13,302 bases of DNA from NCBI GenBank assembly GCA_027625225.1, contig JAQBWG010000023.1, positions 1 through 13,302 of the forward strand. Reading direction: 5' to 3'. Source of the DNA: Chloroflexota bacterium (GTDB lineage Bacteria > Chloroflexota > Dehalococcoidia > Lucifugimonadales > VGZR01). Below the pieces are notes generated by a model. That model had not been told where the DNA came from and made no database searches. It saw only the letters and a list, made by a program, of their open reading frames with translations. Made by a program: the position numbers and the translations under genes. Positions 1 to 6,485 of the stretch are shown in pieces; position 1 is the stretch's first letter; every line of letters starts with the position of its first letter.

Positions 1-613
1 GCGTAAGCTGCGTAGTGCGCTAAAGGATATTGGAGAGGCTGTCCGGTATACGTTTAGTGAGCCGTTGATGCTGGGGCTTTTGCTGCTGATGGCGTTACCG
101 GCGATGTTTGTGATGCCGTTCGTGGCCGGGCTGATGCCGGTTTTGGCGGCTGAAGTGTTCAAGGTTGGGCCGACAGGGCTAGGTGCGCTGTTCTCTGCGA
201 TGGGGGCAGGTGCGTTGCTTGGAAATTTGACGGTCGCGGCTGTCGGTACGAGCGTAGGCATGGGGCGAATGCTCGCAATTACTAGCGTCTCAACCGTGGT
301 ATTTATGGCACTGCTGGGGTTCAACCAGATATTCGGATTCGGCATTGTTATCATCCTGGTGCTCAGTGCCTCATTCACGGGGTTATTGACGCTCATCAAT
401 GCGGCTATACAGGTTGCTGTGAAGGATGAGATGCGTGGACGAATCGGCGGACTGATGATGGTGGTTTGGGGCATATCGCCATTGGGATTTTTATTATCGG
501 GGTTGCTGGCCGAATATCTTGGGGTATCAAGGGCGATTCTTATAGCAACAGCTGCGCTGGCCGTATTCCGATTAGCGATTTACTTCCGCTTCAAGGTCAT
601 CAGACACTTTTAG
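1..613 (+). CDS. MFS transporter, C-terminal half (5' end outside window)
   Basis: The frame is open from the first bases of the window, so the gene starts upstream; a TTG at 65 is only an internal codon. The visible ~203 residues begin with a basic, amphipathic stretch (RKLRSALKDIGEAVRY), typical of the cytoplasmic loop between the two six-helix halves of a major facilitator transporter. About six hydrophobic helices follow, with Gly/Ala-rich packing motifs such as GALFSAMGAGALLGN and a short basic loop after it. This resembles the MFS_3/EntS-type drug or siderophore exporter group. The substrate cannot be told from this half. The last 14 bases overlap the 3' end of the convergent mazG gene. 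I am sure of the membrane-transporter nature and fairly sure of MFS. Confidence 0.8.
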   Translation, partial: RKLRSALKDIGEAVRYTFSEPLMLGLLLLMALPAMFVMPFVAGLMPVLAAEVFKVGPTGLGALFSAMGAGALLGNLTVAAVGTSVGMGRMLAITSVSTVVFMALLGFNQIFGFGIVIILVLSASFTGLLTLINAAIQVAVKDEMRGRIGGLMMVVWGISPLGFLLSGLLAEYLGVSRAILIATAALAVFRLAIYFRFKVIRHF

Positions 614-1415
614 AGTTTTCTCCGGTCTCGGTCTTTGCCTGGCTCCAGAGGTCTTCTTTTTCGTCCATCGTCATGTCTGAGAAGTTGCGAGCTTGCCCAC
701 TTGCACTGCGTTCCATGTGAGAAAACCGCGTGGAGAAGCGAGCGTTGGCCTTGCGGAGTGCGCCCTCGGCATCGATGTTGTGCCAGCGAGAGAAATTCAC
801 GATAGAGAAGAGCAGGTCGCCAATCTCGGCTTCGCGTTGGTCAGGTGTAGAGGCAGAGCGAATCTCTTCTACCTCTTCGCTTACTTTGTCTATCACGTCT
901 TTCGCGTCTTCCCAATCGAAGCCGAGACGGGCGGCACGAATCTGGACTGCCTGGGCGTATCCGAGCGCGGGCATTGCCTTTGGGACGCCGTCCAAGGCGG
1001 ATTTGTCGGAGTCTTTGCGTTCTTTGCGCTTGAGTTCTTCCCAGTTCGCTTAGACTTCTCCTGCGTCCTTCGCGTCGGCCGAACCGAACACGTGAGGGTG
1101 GCGGCGAACGAGTTTTTCTTGCAGAGTGCGGAAGACATCGGAGGGGGAAAAGTGGTCTTGTTCGGAGGCGATACGCATCTGAAAGGCGATGTGGAGAAGA
1201 ACGTCACCGAGTTCTTCGGTAAGAGATTGGGTATCGGAGTTGTCCATAGCCTCCACGGCTTCATAGGCTTCTTCGATGAATTGCCGTTTGAGGGATTCGC
1301 GGGTTTGCTCTTTGTCCCAGGGACAACCTTTCGGTCCACGCAGGAATGCCACCAGCTGTAGCAGGCCGGCGAAGTCGTCGGAATAGCTTGTGTCGCGATG
1401 GGGCATCAATTCCAT
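600..1415 (-). pseudogene. mazG: Nucleoside triphosphate pyrophosphohydrolase MazG, interrupted by one in-frame stop
   Basis: MazG hydrolyses (d)NTPs to NMP and PPi, cleaning the nucleotide pool and affecting (p)ppGpp stress signalling. The reading frame is 271 codon positions, close to the ~263 residues of E. coli MazG, and both tandem MazG domains are present. The N-terminal one has GCPWDKEQT (30-38), EExxE at 48-52 and ExxD at 68-71. The C-terminal one has EExxE at 180-184 and ExxD at 197-200. Codon 122 (1050-1052) is TAA. The residues after it (ANWEELKRKERK, then ALDGVPKAMPAL) continue the family alignment in the same frame, so this is a nonsense codon and not a frameshift. Homologues have Leu here (EVLxxWE), so TTA to TAA is the simplest origin. 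The ATG start has AAGGAG eight bases upstream. Natural pseudogene, readthrough or sequence error cannot be separated here. Confidence 0.88.
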
Positions 1416-1423
1416 CCCTTTCT

Positions 1424-1429
1424 CTCCTT
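1424..1429 (-). promoter_or_regulatory. Shine-Dalgarno site of mazG
   Basis: AAGGAG on the minus strand, eight bases before the mazG ATG (1413-1415). It fixes this ATG as the start in preference to the in-frame ATG three codons later. Confidence 0.65.
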
Positions 1430-1464
1430 GAGGGTGGGCTATATTGCTATGTTAGTATCGAGCT

Positions 1465-2217
1465 ATGCGACTCGGAAAAACTTTGATTGTGACGTTGTTT
1501 GTGCTGGTGATACCGGTATTTCTTATCACTTCCAACGTCCGATGGGTCATCGCAGCCCCTTTTCTTTACAGCTACGGTTTCGACAGGTATGACATCCCGG
1601 AGAGAACCGGTATTGAACGCTCCGAACTTTTGAGCGCCGCAGGCCAAATCCGAGAGTATTTTGACAACGGCGAGGAGTTTTTAGACGTTCGGGTTACCCA
1701 GAACGGTATCACACGAAGTTTGTATAACGAACGAGAGATTCTGCATATGAAGGATGTAAAAACCCTGGTGCGAGGGGTCTATCTCATCCATGTTTCGAGT
1801 GCCGCCTTTATCGGGGCGTTCATATTGATAGGGCTTTGGTTCCTGCGGCGGCAGTTTATTCCGTACCTGGCAAGATTTGCAGCGCTAGGGGGTGTTCTGA
1901 GTGTCTTCCTGGTGGGGTTGGTTGGGGTGGTAGCTTTAGCCGGATTTGACCAGCTATTTCTGCAGTTCCACCTCATAAGCTTTAGCAATGATTTGTGGAT
2001 ACTCGATCCCAATTCAGATTACCTGCTGATGATGTTTCCGGAAGGATTCTTTTTCGATGCGACGATGTGGATCGCAGGGTCAACGGTAGTGGAGGGGATT
2101 ATTCTGGCGATGTTGCCACTTTTGTTGCGTTGGTTTTCAGGACGCCGCCAATCTATGGGGTTGTCGGAGCTAGTTCATACCAGCGAACCTAGTCCGGAAG
2201 TAAGTCCACATAAGTAA
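1465..2217 (+). CDS. DUF1461 / TIGR01906-type integral membrane protein
   Basis: A 250-residue polytopic membrane protein. Hydrophobic segments lie near residues 7-29, 108-127, 138-160 and 200-222. An extracytoplasmic loop of ~75 residues after the first helix holds the conserved-looking YNEREILHMKDVK (87-99). The second family-like block is FHLISFSNDLWILDP (168-182), followed by MMFPEGFF. These blocks match what I know of the DUF1461 family found in Firmicutes, Actinobacteria and Chloroflexota, whose function is unknown. The C-terminus is a polar, Ser/Pro-rich tail. It is transcribed divergently from mazG across only 49 bases. No good Shine-Dalgarno precedes the ATG, but a TAGTAT -10-like hexamer lies six bases before it, so a leaderless mRNA is possible. 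It is followed by a hairpin terminator. Confidence 0.8.
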   Translation: MRLGKTLIVTLFVLVIPVFLITSNVRWVIAAPFLYSYGFDRYDIPERTGIERSELLSAAGQIREYFDNGEEFLDVRVTQNGITRSLYNEREILHMKDVKTLVRGVYLIHVSSAAFIGAFILIGLWFLRRQFIPYLARFAALGGVLSVFLVGLVGVVALAGFDQLFLQFHLISFSNDLWILDPNSDYLLMMFPEGFFFDATMWIAGSTVVEGIILAMLPLLLRWFSGRRQSMGLSELVHTSEPSPEVSPHK

Positions 2218-2249
2218 AGAGGCCACTTTGAAAACAGGGTGGCCCTTTT
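2218..2249. terminator. Bidirectional hairpin terminator between DUF1461 gene and fmdB
   Basis: A perfect six-base inverted repeat, GGCCAC (2221-2226) and GTGGCC (2239-2244), lies between the two convergent stop codons. On the plus strand the stem is followed by CTTTT. On the minus strand it is followed by TCTTTACTT. T-rich exits on both sides suit a terminator shared by the two genes. This is seen in the sequence; activity is inferred. Confidence 0.65.
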
Positions 2250-2258
2250 GCGAGCGGG

Positions 2259-2492
2259 TTAGAACCCGGTACTACAGGCTCCGCCGCCGCAACTTCCTCC
2301 GCAGCATCCACCGCCGCCGACCGGCGATATAGTGCCTTCTGCTCCTATAGAGTAGGAGGCGAACATGGAAATCTGGCGCTTTGCCTTGCTGCTACACTCG
2401 GGGCAGGGGGTGGGTTCGTCCATACGACTCATGGGGCGAAGCAACTCAAAATCGTGGTCACAGGAAGTACAGGCGTATTCGTAGATTGGCAT
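2259..2492 (-). CDS. FmdB-family zinc ribbon protein
   Basis: A 77-residue protein beginning MPIYEYACTSCDHDFELL, the hallmark of the FmdB family of putative regulatory proteins. Two CxxC knuckles (CTSC at 8-11 and CPEC at 30-33) should bind one zinc ion. The rest is a Gly/Cys-rich tail (residues ~58-74, GGGGCCGGSCGGGAC), common in this family and adding five more cysteines. The biochemical role of the family is unsettled; it was named from the formamidase regulator of Methylophilus, and most members are uncharacterised. GAGGT lies five bases before the ATG. It is divergent from trpB and has its own promoter-like sequence. Confidence 0.88.
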   Translation of the reverse strand: MPIYEYACTSCDHDFELLRPMSRMDEPTPCPECSSKAKRQISMFASYSIGAEGTISPVGGGGCCGGSCGGGACSTGF

Positions 2493-2522
2493 TCGTTACC
2501 TCGATTTTTAGATGACGGGTTT

Positions 2523-2552
2523 ATTGTATGGGTGGGGCGAAATACGGTCAAC
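2523..2552 (-). promoter_or_regulatory. Likely sigma-70-type promoter of fmdB
   Basis: On the minus strand, TTGACC (2547-2552) and TACAAT (2523-2528) are separated by 18 bases, each one mismatch from the consensus. The predicted transcript start is about 25 bases before the fmdB ATG, leaving room for the GAGGT ribosome site at 2498-2502. Confidence 0.55.
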
Positions 2553-2559
2553 AGACACA

Positions 2560-2565
2560 TATAAT
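2560..2565 (+). promoter_or_regulatory. Likely -10 element of the trpB promoter
   Basis: A perfect TATAAT lies 33 bases before the trpB ATG on the plus strand. I see no convincing -35 at 16-18 bases spacing, so activation or a non-canonical upstream element is possible. The fmdB -35 hexamer lies just upstream on the other strand, so polymerase binding at the two promoters would overlap. The leader is too short for a trp attenuator or T-box. Confidence 0.5.
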
Positions 2566-2598
2566 AAGCTGAGTCATATCGAAAGGCTGTGAGGAAAC

Positions 2599-3804
2599 AT
2601 GGCAATATCACGTGGCGTGATGCCAGATGCTACAGGTCATTTTGGTGCGTTCGGCGGAAGGTTCGTTCCGGAAACGCTTATGTATGCTTTGACGGAATTG
2701 GAAAGAGCATATGAAGAAGCGAGAAGAGACGAAGGATTCCAGGCCGAAATACGAAAATTAGGGAAAGATTATGTCGGTCGGCCGACGTCTTTGTATTTTG
2801 CGGAAAACCTGACGCGTGCACTGGGCGGGGCGAAGGTTTATATCAAAAGAGAGGACTTGGCCCATACGGGGGCTCATAAGATTAACAATGCGTTGGGTCA
2901 GGCTCTTTTAGCCAAGCGAATGGGAAAAAATCGTATCATTGCCGAGACGGGAGCAGGCCAGCACGGTGTGGCAACGGCGACGGCATGCGCCATGCTGGGG
3001 CAGGAGTGTGTGGTGTATATGGGTGAGGAGGATATGCGGCGGCAAGCGCTCAATGTCTTCCGTATGAAGCTGCTGGGCGCTGAAGTGCGCGGAGTGTCAT
3101 CGGGAAGCAGGACGCTCAAAGATGCGATTAACGAATGTATCCGTGATTGGGTTACGAACGTGGAAACAACACATTACTTAATCGGAAGTGTTGTCGGGCC
3201 TCATCCGTATCCTATGCTGGTACGCGATTTTCAGGTGCTTATCGGACAGGAAGCCCGTGAACAGTTGTTGGAAGCGGAAGGGACATTGCCGGATTATGCT
3301 GTGGCGTGTGTGGGTGGGGGCTCCAATGCTATTGGATTGTTTCATGCGTTCGTGAACGACGAAGAAGTGAAGCTGGTGGGTGTCGAGGCAGGCGGGTCGG
3401 GCGTGGAATCCGGCAAGCACGCTTCGACGCTGGTCGCGGGCGAACCAGGGGTTCTGCATGGGAGCATGTCGTACTTGCTGCAAGATGCGAACGGACAGGT
3501 GATGGAGACGCACAGTATCTCAGCAGGTCTGGACTATCCGGGGGTTGGGCCGGAGCATAGCTATTTGAAGGATTCGGAACGGGCGACGTATGTGAGCGTT
3601 ACGGATTCGGAGGCCCTTGAAGGGTTCAAGCTCTTGTGTCGAACCGAGGGAATCATCCCCGCTCTCGAGCCTTCACATGCGATCTATTACGTTTCCCAGT
3701 TGGCACCAACGTTGACGAGCGACCAAATCGTCCTACTCGGCCTCAGCGGGCGTGGAGATAAAGACATCAATACTGTTGCAGAAGCCCTCGGAGTTCGTGG
3801 GTAA
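2599..3804 (+). CDS. trpB: Tryptophan synthase beta chain
   Basis: Makes L-tryptophan from indole and L-serine with pyridoxal phosphate, normally in the alpha2beta2 complex in the cytoplasm. The 401-residue product has the usual length and the TrpB1 form. HTGAHKINNALGQ carries the PLP lysine (K94), AETGAGQHG carries the catalytic glutamate (E116), the phosphate-binding loop GGGSNAIG lies near 239-246, and LSGRGDKD is near the end. The ATG is preceded by GAGGA. There is no trpA, trpC or trpF beside it, so TrpA must be encoded elsewhere if the enzyme works as a standard complex. The next gene begins inside or at the end of trpB and is unrelated to tryptophan synthesis. Confidence 0.97.
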   Translation: MAISRGVMPDATGHFGAFGGRFVPETLMYALTELERAYEEARRDEGFQAEIRKLGKDYVGRPTSLYFAENLTRALGGAKVYIKREDLAHTGAHKINNALGQALLAKRMGKNRIIAETGAGQHGVATATACAMLGQECVVYMGEEDMRRQALNVFRMKLLGAEVRGVSSGSRTLKDAINECIRDWVTNVETTHYLIGSVVGPHPYPMLVRDFQVLIGQEAREQLLEAEGTLPDYAVACVGGGSNAIGLFHAFVNDEEVKLVGVEAGGSGVESGKHASTLVAGEPGVLHGSMSYLLQDANGQVMETHSISAGLDYPGVGPEHSYLKDSERATYVSVTDSEALEGFKLLCRTEGIIPALEPSHAIYYVSQLAPTLTSDQIVLLGLSGRGDKDINTVAEALGVRG

Positions 3805-4381
3805 ACAGCGCACATCCCATCAAGTTGTATTCACTCTTGTAGCATTGGCCGCGCTGCTAGCTATCACAAGCTTTGCCATAGTTCCAATCGGATATCCTAA
3901 AACGGTGCGCGCAAATGGCGCCGTAGTGGATTTTCAAACGAGAACAGCGGGCCCATATGAAGTTTCGCTAGGAACGTCTCCTCCCAGTCCTTCACCGGGA
4001 AACCTGCATATCACAATGTTTGTGAGAGAATCGGCGACAGGCCAACTGGTACTAGATGCTGTGGTCACAGTTGCCGGTATGGCGCCGGAAGTCACCGGGA
4101 AGGGGATTGGACCGGTGGAAGCTGAGCACCTATCCGGCGACCCGCAGTTCTATGATGTAAACACTTCAGTTGATCAAGAAGGTACGTGGAAGTTTGTGGT
4201 TGATGTATCCGGGCCAGCCGGTGAAGGGACGGCAGAGTTCGATATTCAGGTGATAGAGCCGAACCCTGTGGTTGCCATTTTATCGGTCATTTTCGCGGTT
4301 TTGCTCGTGATAATTATTGCGATGACGACACGCATGTATATGAATAAACGACGCCAAACGATTGCGAGGTCGCAGTCGTGA
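3797..4381 (+). CDS. Membrane-anchored YtkA/FixH-like domain protein
   Basis: A 194-residue protein from GTG 3797, which overlaps the trpB stop and has GGAG three bases upstream. An in-frame GTG at 3752, deeper inside trpB, is a less likely alternative. Layout: an N-terminal membrane helix (~10-31), an extracytoplasmic beta-sandwich-like region (~53-154), a second helix (~158-176) and a basic tail. The middle domain starts YEVSLGTSPPSPSPG and ends with GTWKFVVDVSG and GTAEFDIQV. This is the pattern of YtkA/FixH-like domains, which often sit beside copper or cytochrome-oxidase assembly genes. Family membership is inferred from the pattern and no metal ligand is certain. The stop codon overlaps the next start (GTGA), pointing to translational coupling. 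Confidence 0.62.
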   Translation: MGKQRTSHQVVFTLVALAALLAITSFAIVPIGYPKTVRANGAVVDFQTRTAGPYEVSLGTSPPSPSPGNLHITMFVRESATGQLVLDAVVTVAGMAPEVTGKGIGPVEAEHLSGDPQFYDVNTSVDQEGTWKFVVDVSGPAGEGTAEFDIQVIEPNPVVAILSVIFAVLLVIIIAMTTRMYMNKRRQTIARSQS

Positions 4382-4914
4382 AGGTCTATTTGTGGACTGC
4401 TGTCGTAGCTACTATTGTGTTAGGAATGGCATGCTTTGGTGGTAGCGCTTCCGAAGAAGGACTGGCACCAGAGTTTGCTCTTTCCGCGGCAGACGGGACG
4501 ACCGTCAGATTGACGCGGTTACTTGCAGAACGAGATGCGGTTGTCGTTGTGTTCCATAGAGGGAGACGATGCACTATTTGCGTGGACCAGTTTAAGGAAT
4601 TGCAAGAGGCGTATCCCTTCTTCAGACAGCGAAATGCGGAGCTAGTGGCGATAAGTACTGATAATGTCCCTGATACGGTAAAAATGGTCGGTGCATCCGA
4701 AGCGAAATTTTATGCTCTTGCCGACTTTCAGGGAACGGTGGCGACCAGTTTTGGCGTGATGGATGATGACGGGGCGGCTAAATCGGCTATTTTCGTGATA
4801 GGGGATGGACGTAAGGTCTTGCAGGAATATGTAGGCCGGGAGTTCGATTCGCCGCTTCCTATCGAAGAATTATTGATCTTTCTGGACACTATGAGTGTGC
4901 CGATTAGGGAGTAA
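4378..4914 (+). CDS. Exported AhpC/TSA-type peroxiredoxin or redoxin-like protein
   Basis: A 178-residue protein with a hydrophobic N-terminus (~3-18) followed by Cys19. The pre-Cys sequence LGMAC is only a poor lipobox, so it is either an atypical lipoprotein or an anchored or secreted protein. Residues ~29-170 form a thioredoxin-fold domain: APEFALSAADGTTVRL, then VVVVFHRGRRCTICVDQF with Cys65 and Cys68, then VAISTDN. This matches the peroxiredoxin-like AhpC/TSA group whose usual site is RGxWCPxC; here it is CTIC. Likely activity is reduction of peroxide or exchange of disulfides outside the cytoplasm. Start GTG 4378 overlaps the upstream stop. A membrane protein gene follows after 20 bases. 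Confidence 0.75.
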   Translation: MKVYLWTAVVATIVLGMACFGGSASEEGLAPEFALSAADGTTVRLTRLLAERDAVVVVFHRGRRCTICVDQFKELQEAYPFFRQRNAELVAISTDNVPDTVKMVGASEAKFYALADFQGTVATSFGVMDDDGAAKSAIFVIGDGRKVLQEYVGREFDSPLPIEELLIFLDTMSVPIRE

Positions 4915-4934
4915 TTGGAGCGTATTAGAAGGTA

Positions 4935-6485
4935 GTGAGGGTGTTTGCGACTAAGAGGAAGTTAATCGTAGCGGGACTGCTCGCGATTGCCGCCAGTCTC
5001 GCTGCACAGCCGGTCTTCGCACACGGGTTGGGAGATCGGTATGACTTGCCAATACCGCTGACGTATTTTGTTGTGGGGGCTGTGGCGTCGGTCGCTCTGT
5101 CGTTTGTAGTGGTGGGGTTATTTGTGCAAGGAGAGAGCGCTTCTTATAGCTATCCGCGGTACAATTTACTCCAGCAGCGGTGGTTCAGTTGGACTCTGGG
5201 TGGCCCCTGGTTTATTGCCCTTATAAGAGCTTTTTCGGTTGTCCTTTTGCTTTTGGTAGTAGCTACGGCATTTGGTGGCACAAATCGCCCGCTCGAAAAC
5301 TTTTCTCCTACGTTCGTGCTGATTCTCTGGTGGGTTGGATTCGGGTATATATCGGCAGTATTCGGTAATGTGTGGATGTTCGTCAATCCTTGGAAGATAA
5401 CGTATGAATGGATTGAGGGACTAGTATCACGCGGACGCCGTCGGCCGTATTTATATCGCTATCCGAAGAAGTGGGGCGTATGGCCTGCGGTTATTCTCTT
5501 TCTTCTTTTTGCATGGATGGAGAATGTGTACTCGGGTATCTCGGAACCAGCCAAACTGGGTACGTTGGTGATTCTCTATTCATTTATTACGTGGTTGGGC
5601 ATGTTTATTTATGGCAAGCACGTTTGGTTGAAAAATGGTGAAGCGTTCAGTGTGCTGTTCGGGATATTCAGTCGCTTTTCCCCAACAGAGGTCCGGGTTA
5701 TAGATGCAGCGAAGACTTGCAGGAAGTGCCAGGAGGAGTGCGAGCCGGTAGATGGCACCTGCGTAGATTGCTATGCGTGTTTCGAGCGTGCGGAATCGGA
5801 GAACAGGGAATTCAATGTGAGGCCGTATGCACTTGGATTAGCGAGACCCGAGAAGATTTCAAATTCCATGCTCGTTTTTGTAGTTCTGATGCTGGCGACA
5901 GTATCGTTTGACGGGCTGGGTGAGACGTCAGCATGGAATTCAGTTATTCGATTCTTTCAGGATAACGTTTCTGTCGGAATCACAGATACAGTGAACACCT
6001 TTGGGTTACTACTCGCGCCCGTCGCATTTTTGATTGTCTACGCGGGTTTTTCATGGTTAATGAGGGCGGTTTCGGGTGTGCCGGATTCAACGTGGAGACT
6101 CGCGAGGCTGTTTGTGTTCTCTTTGGTGCCGATCGCACTGGCATATCACATTTCGCATTACCTTTCGTTCTTGACCGGATCTGGGCAACTCATTATCCCT
6201 CTTATTTCTGACCCGTTCGGATTCGGATGGGATTTGTTTGGAACGGCGGACTACCGGTTCAATCCATTCATAATCAACGCAAAATTCGTATGGTTTACGT
6301 CCATCGTGGCAATCGTACTGGGTCACATCATCGCGGTATATCTAGCGCATCTTGTGTCCCTCCGCGAAATAAAGAACCACTCACAGGCTCTTCGAAGCCA
6401 GTATCCTATGCTTGCGTTGATGGTTGTGTACACTGCGACCAGTCTTTGGATCATCGCACAACCATTGGTAGGGATCGGATCGTGA
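4935..6485 (+). CDS. Polytopic membrane protein resembling proteins annotated 'fenitrothion hydrolase'; function unknown
   Basis: A 516-residue protein with a signal peptide (K7-A29, ending PVFA) and about ten hydrophobic segments. The mature protein would begin HGLGDRYDLPIP. That opening, FNPW-like NPWKIT (151-156), and SDPFGFGWDLFGTADY (425-440) recall a family in Actinobacteria and Proteobacteria often labelled fenitrothion hydrolase after the Burkholderia FedA protein. I recall this from memory and the true role is unproven. A loop at 262-282 has six cysteines (C-x2-C-x3-C-x6-C-x2-C-x2-C). Paired histidines lie in or near late helices (H405/H408 and H464/H472). These could bind zinc, iron-sulfur, copper or haem. 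Start GTG 4935 is nominal; GTG 4941 fits the AAGGT at 4929-4933 better. The stop overlaps the next start. Confidence 0.7.
   Translation: MRVFATKRKLIVAGLLAIAASLAAQPVFAHGLGDRYDLPIPLTYFVVGAVASVALSFVVVGLFVQGESASYSYPRYNLLQQRWFSWTLGGPWFIALIRAFSVVLLLLVVATAFGGTNRPLENFSPTFVLILWWVGFGYISAVFGNVWMFVNPWKITYEWIEGLVSRGRRRPYLYRYPKKWGVWPAVILFLLFAWMENVYSGISEPAKLGTLVILYSFITWLGMFIYGKHVWLKNGEAFSVLFGIFSRFSPTEVRVIDAAKTCRKCQEECEPVDGTCVDCYACFERAESENREFNVRPYALGLARPEKISNSMLVFVVLMLATVSFDGLGETSAWNSVIRFFQDNVSVGITDTVNTFGLLLAPVAFLIVYAGFSWLMRAVSGVPDSTWRLARLFVFSLVPIALAYHISHYLSFLTGSGQLIIPLISDPFGFGWDLFGTADYRFNPFIINAKFVWFTSIVAIVLGHIIAVYLAHLVSLREIKNHSQALRSQYPMLALMVVYTATSLWIIAQPLVGIGS

Noticed and set aside
893..1052. Frameshift explanation for the broken mazG
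   Set aside because: The two halves are in the same frame and the linker residues align directly after the TAA, so only a stop codon is needed.
693..1361. 222-residue plus-strand open frame opposite mazG
   Set aside because: It lies antisense to a clear MazG coding sequence and its translation shows no domain features; it is a shadow of the real gene.
6227..6481. Longer start for the thioredoxin-fold lipoprotein
   Set aside because: It would place 85 residues inside the upstream membrane-protein gene and hide the lipoprotein signal peptide, which should be N-terminal.
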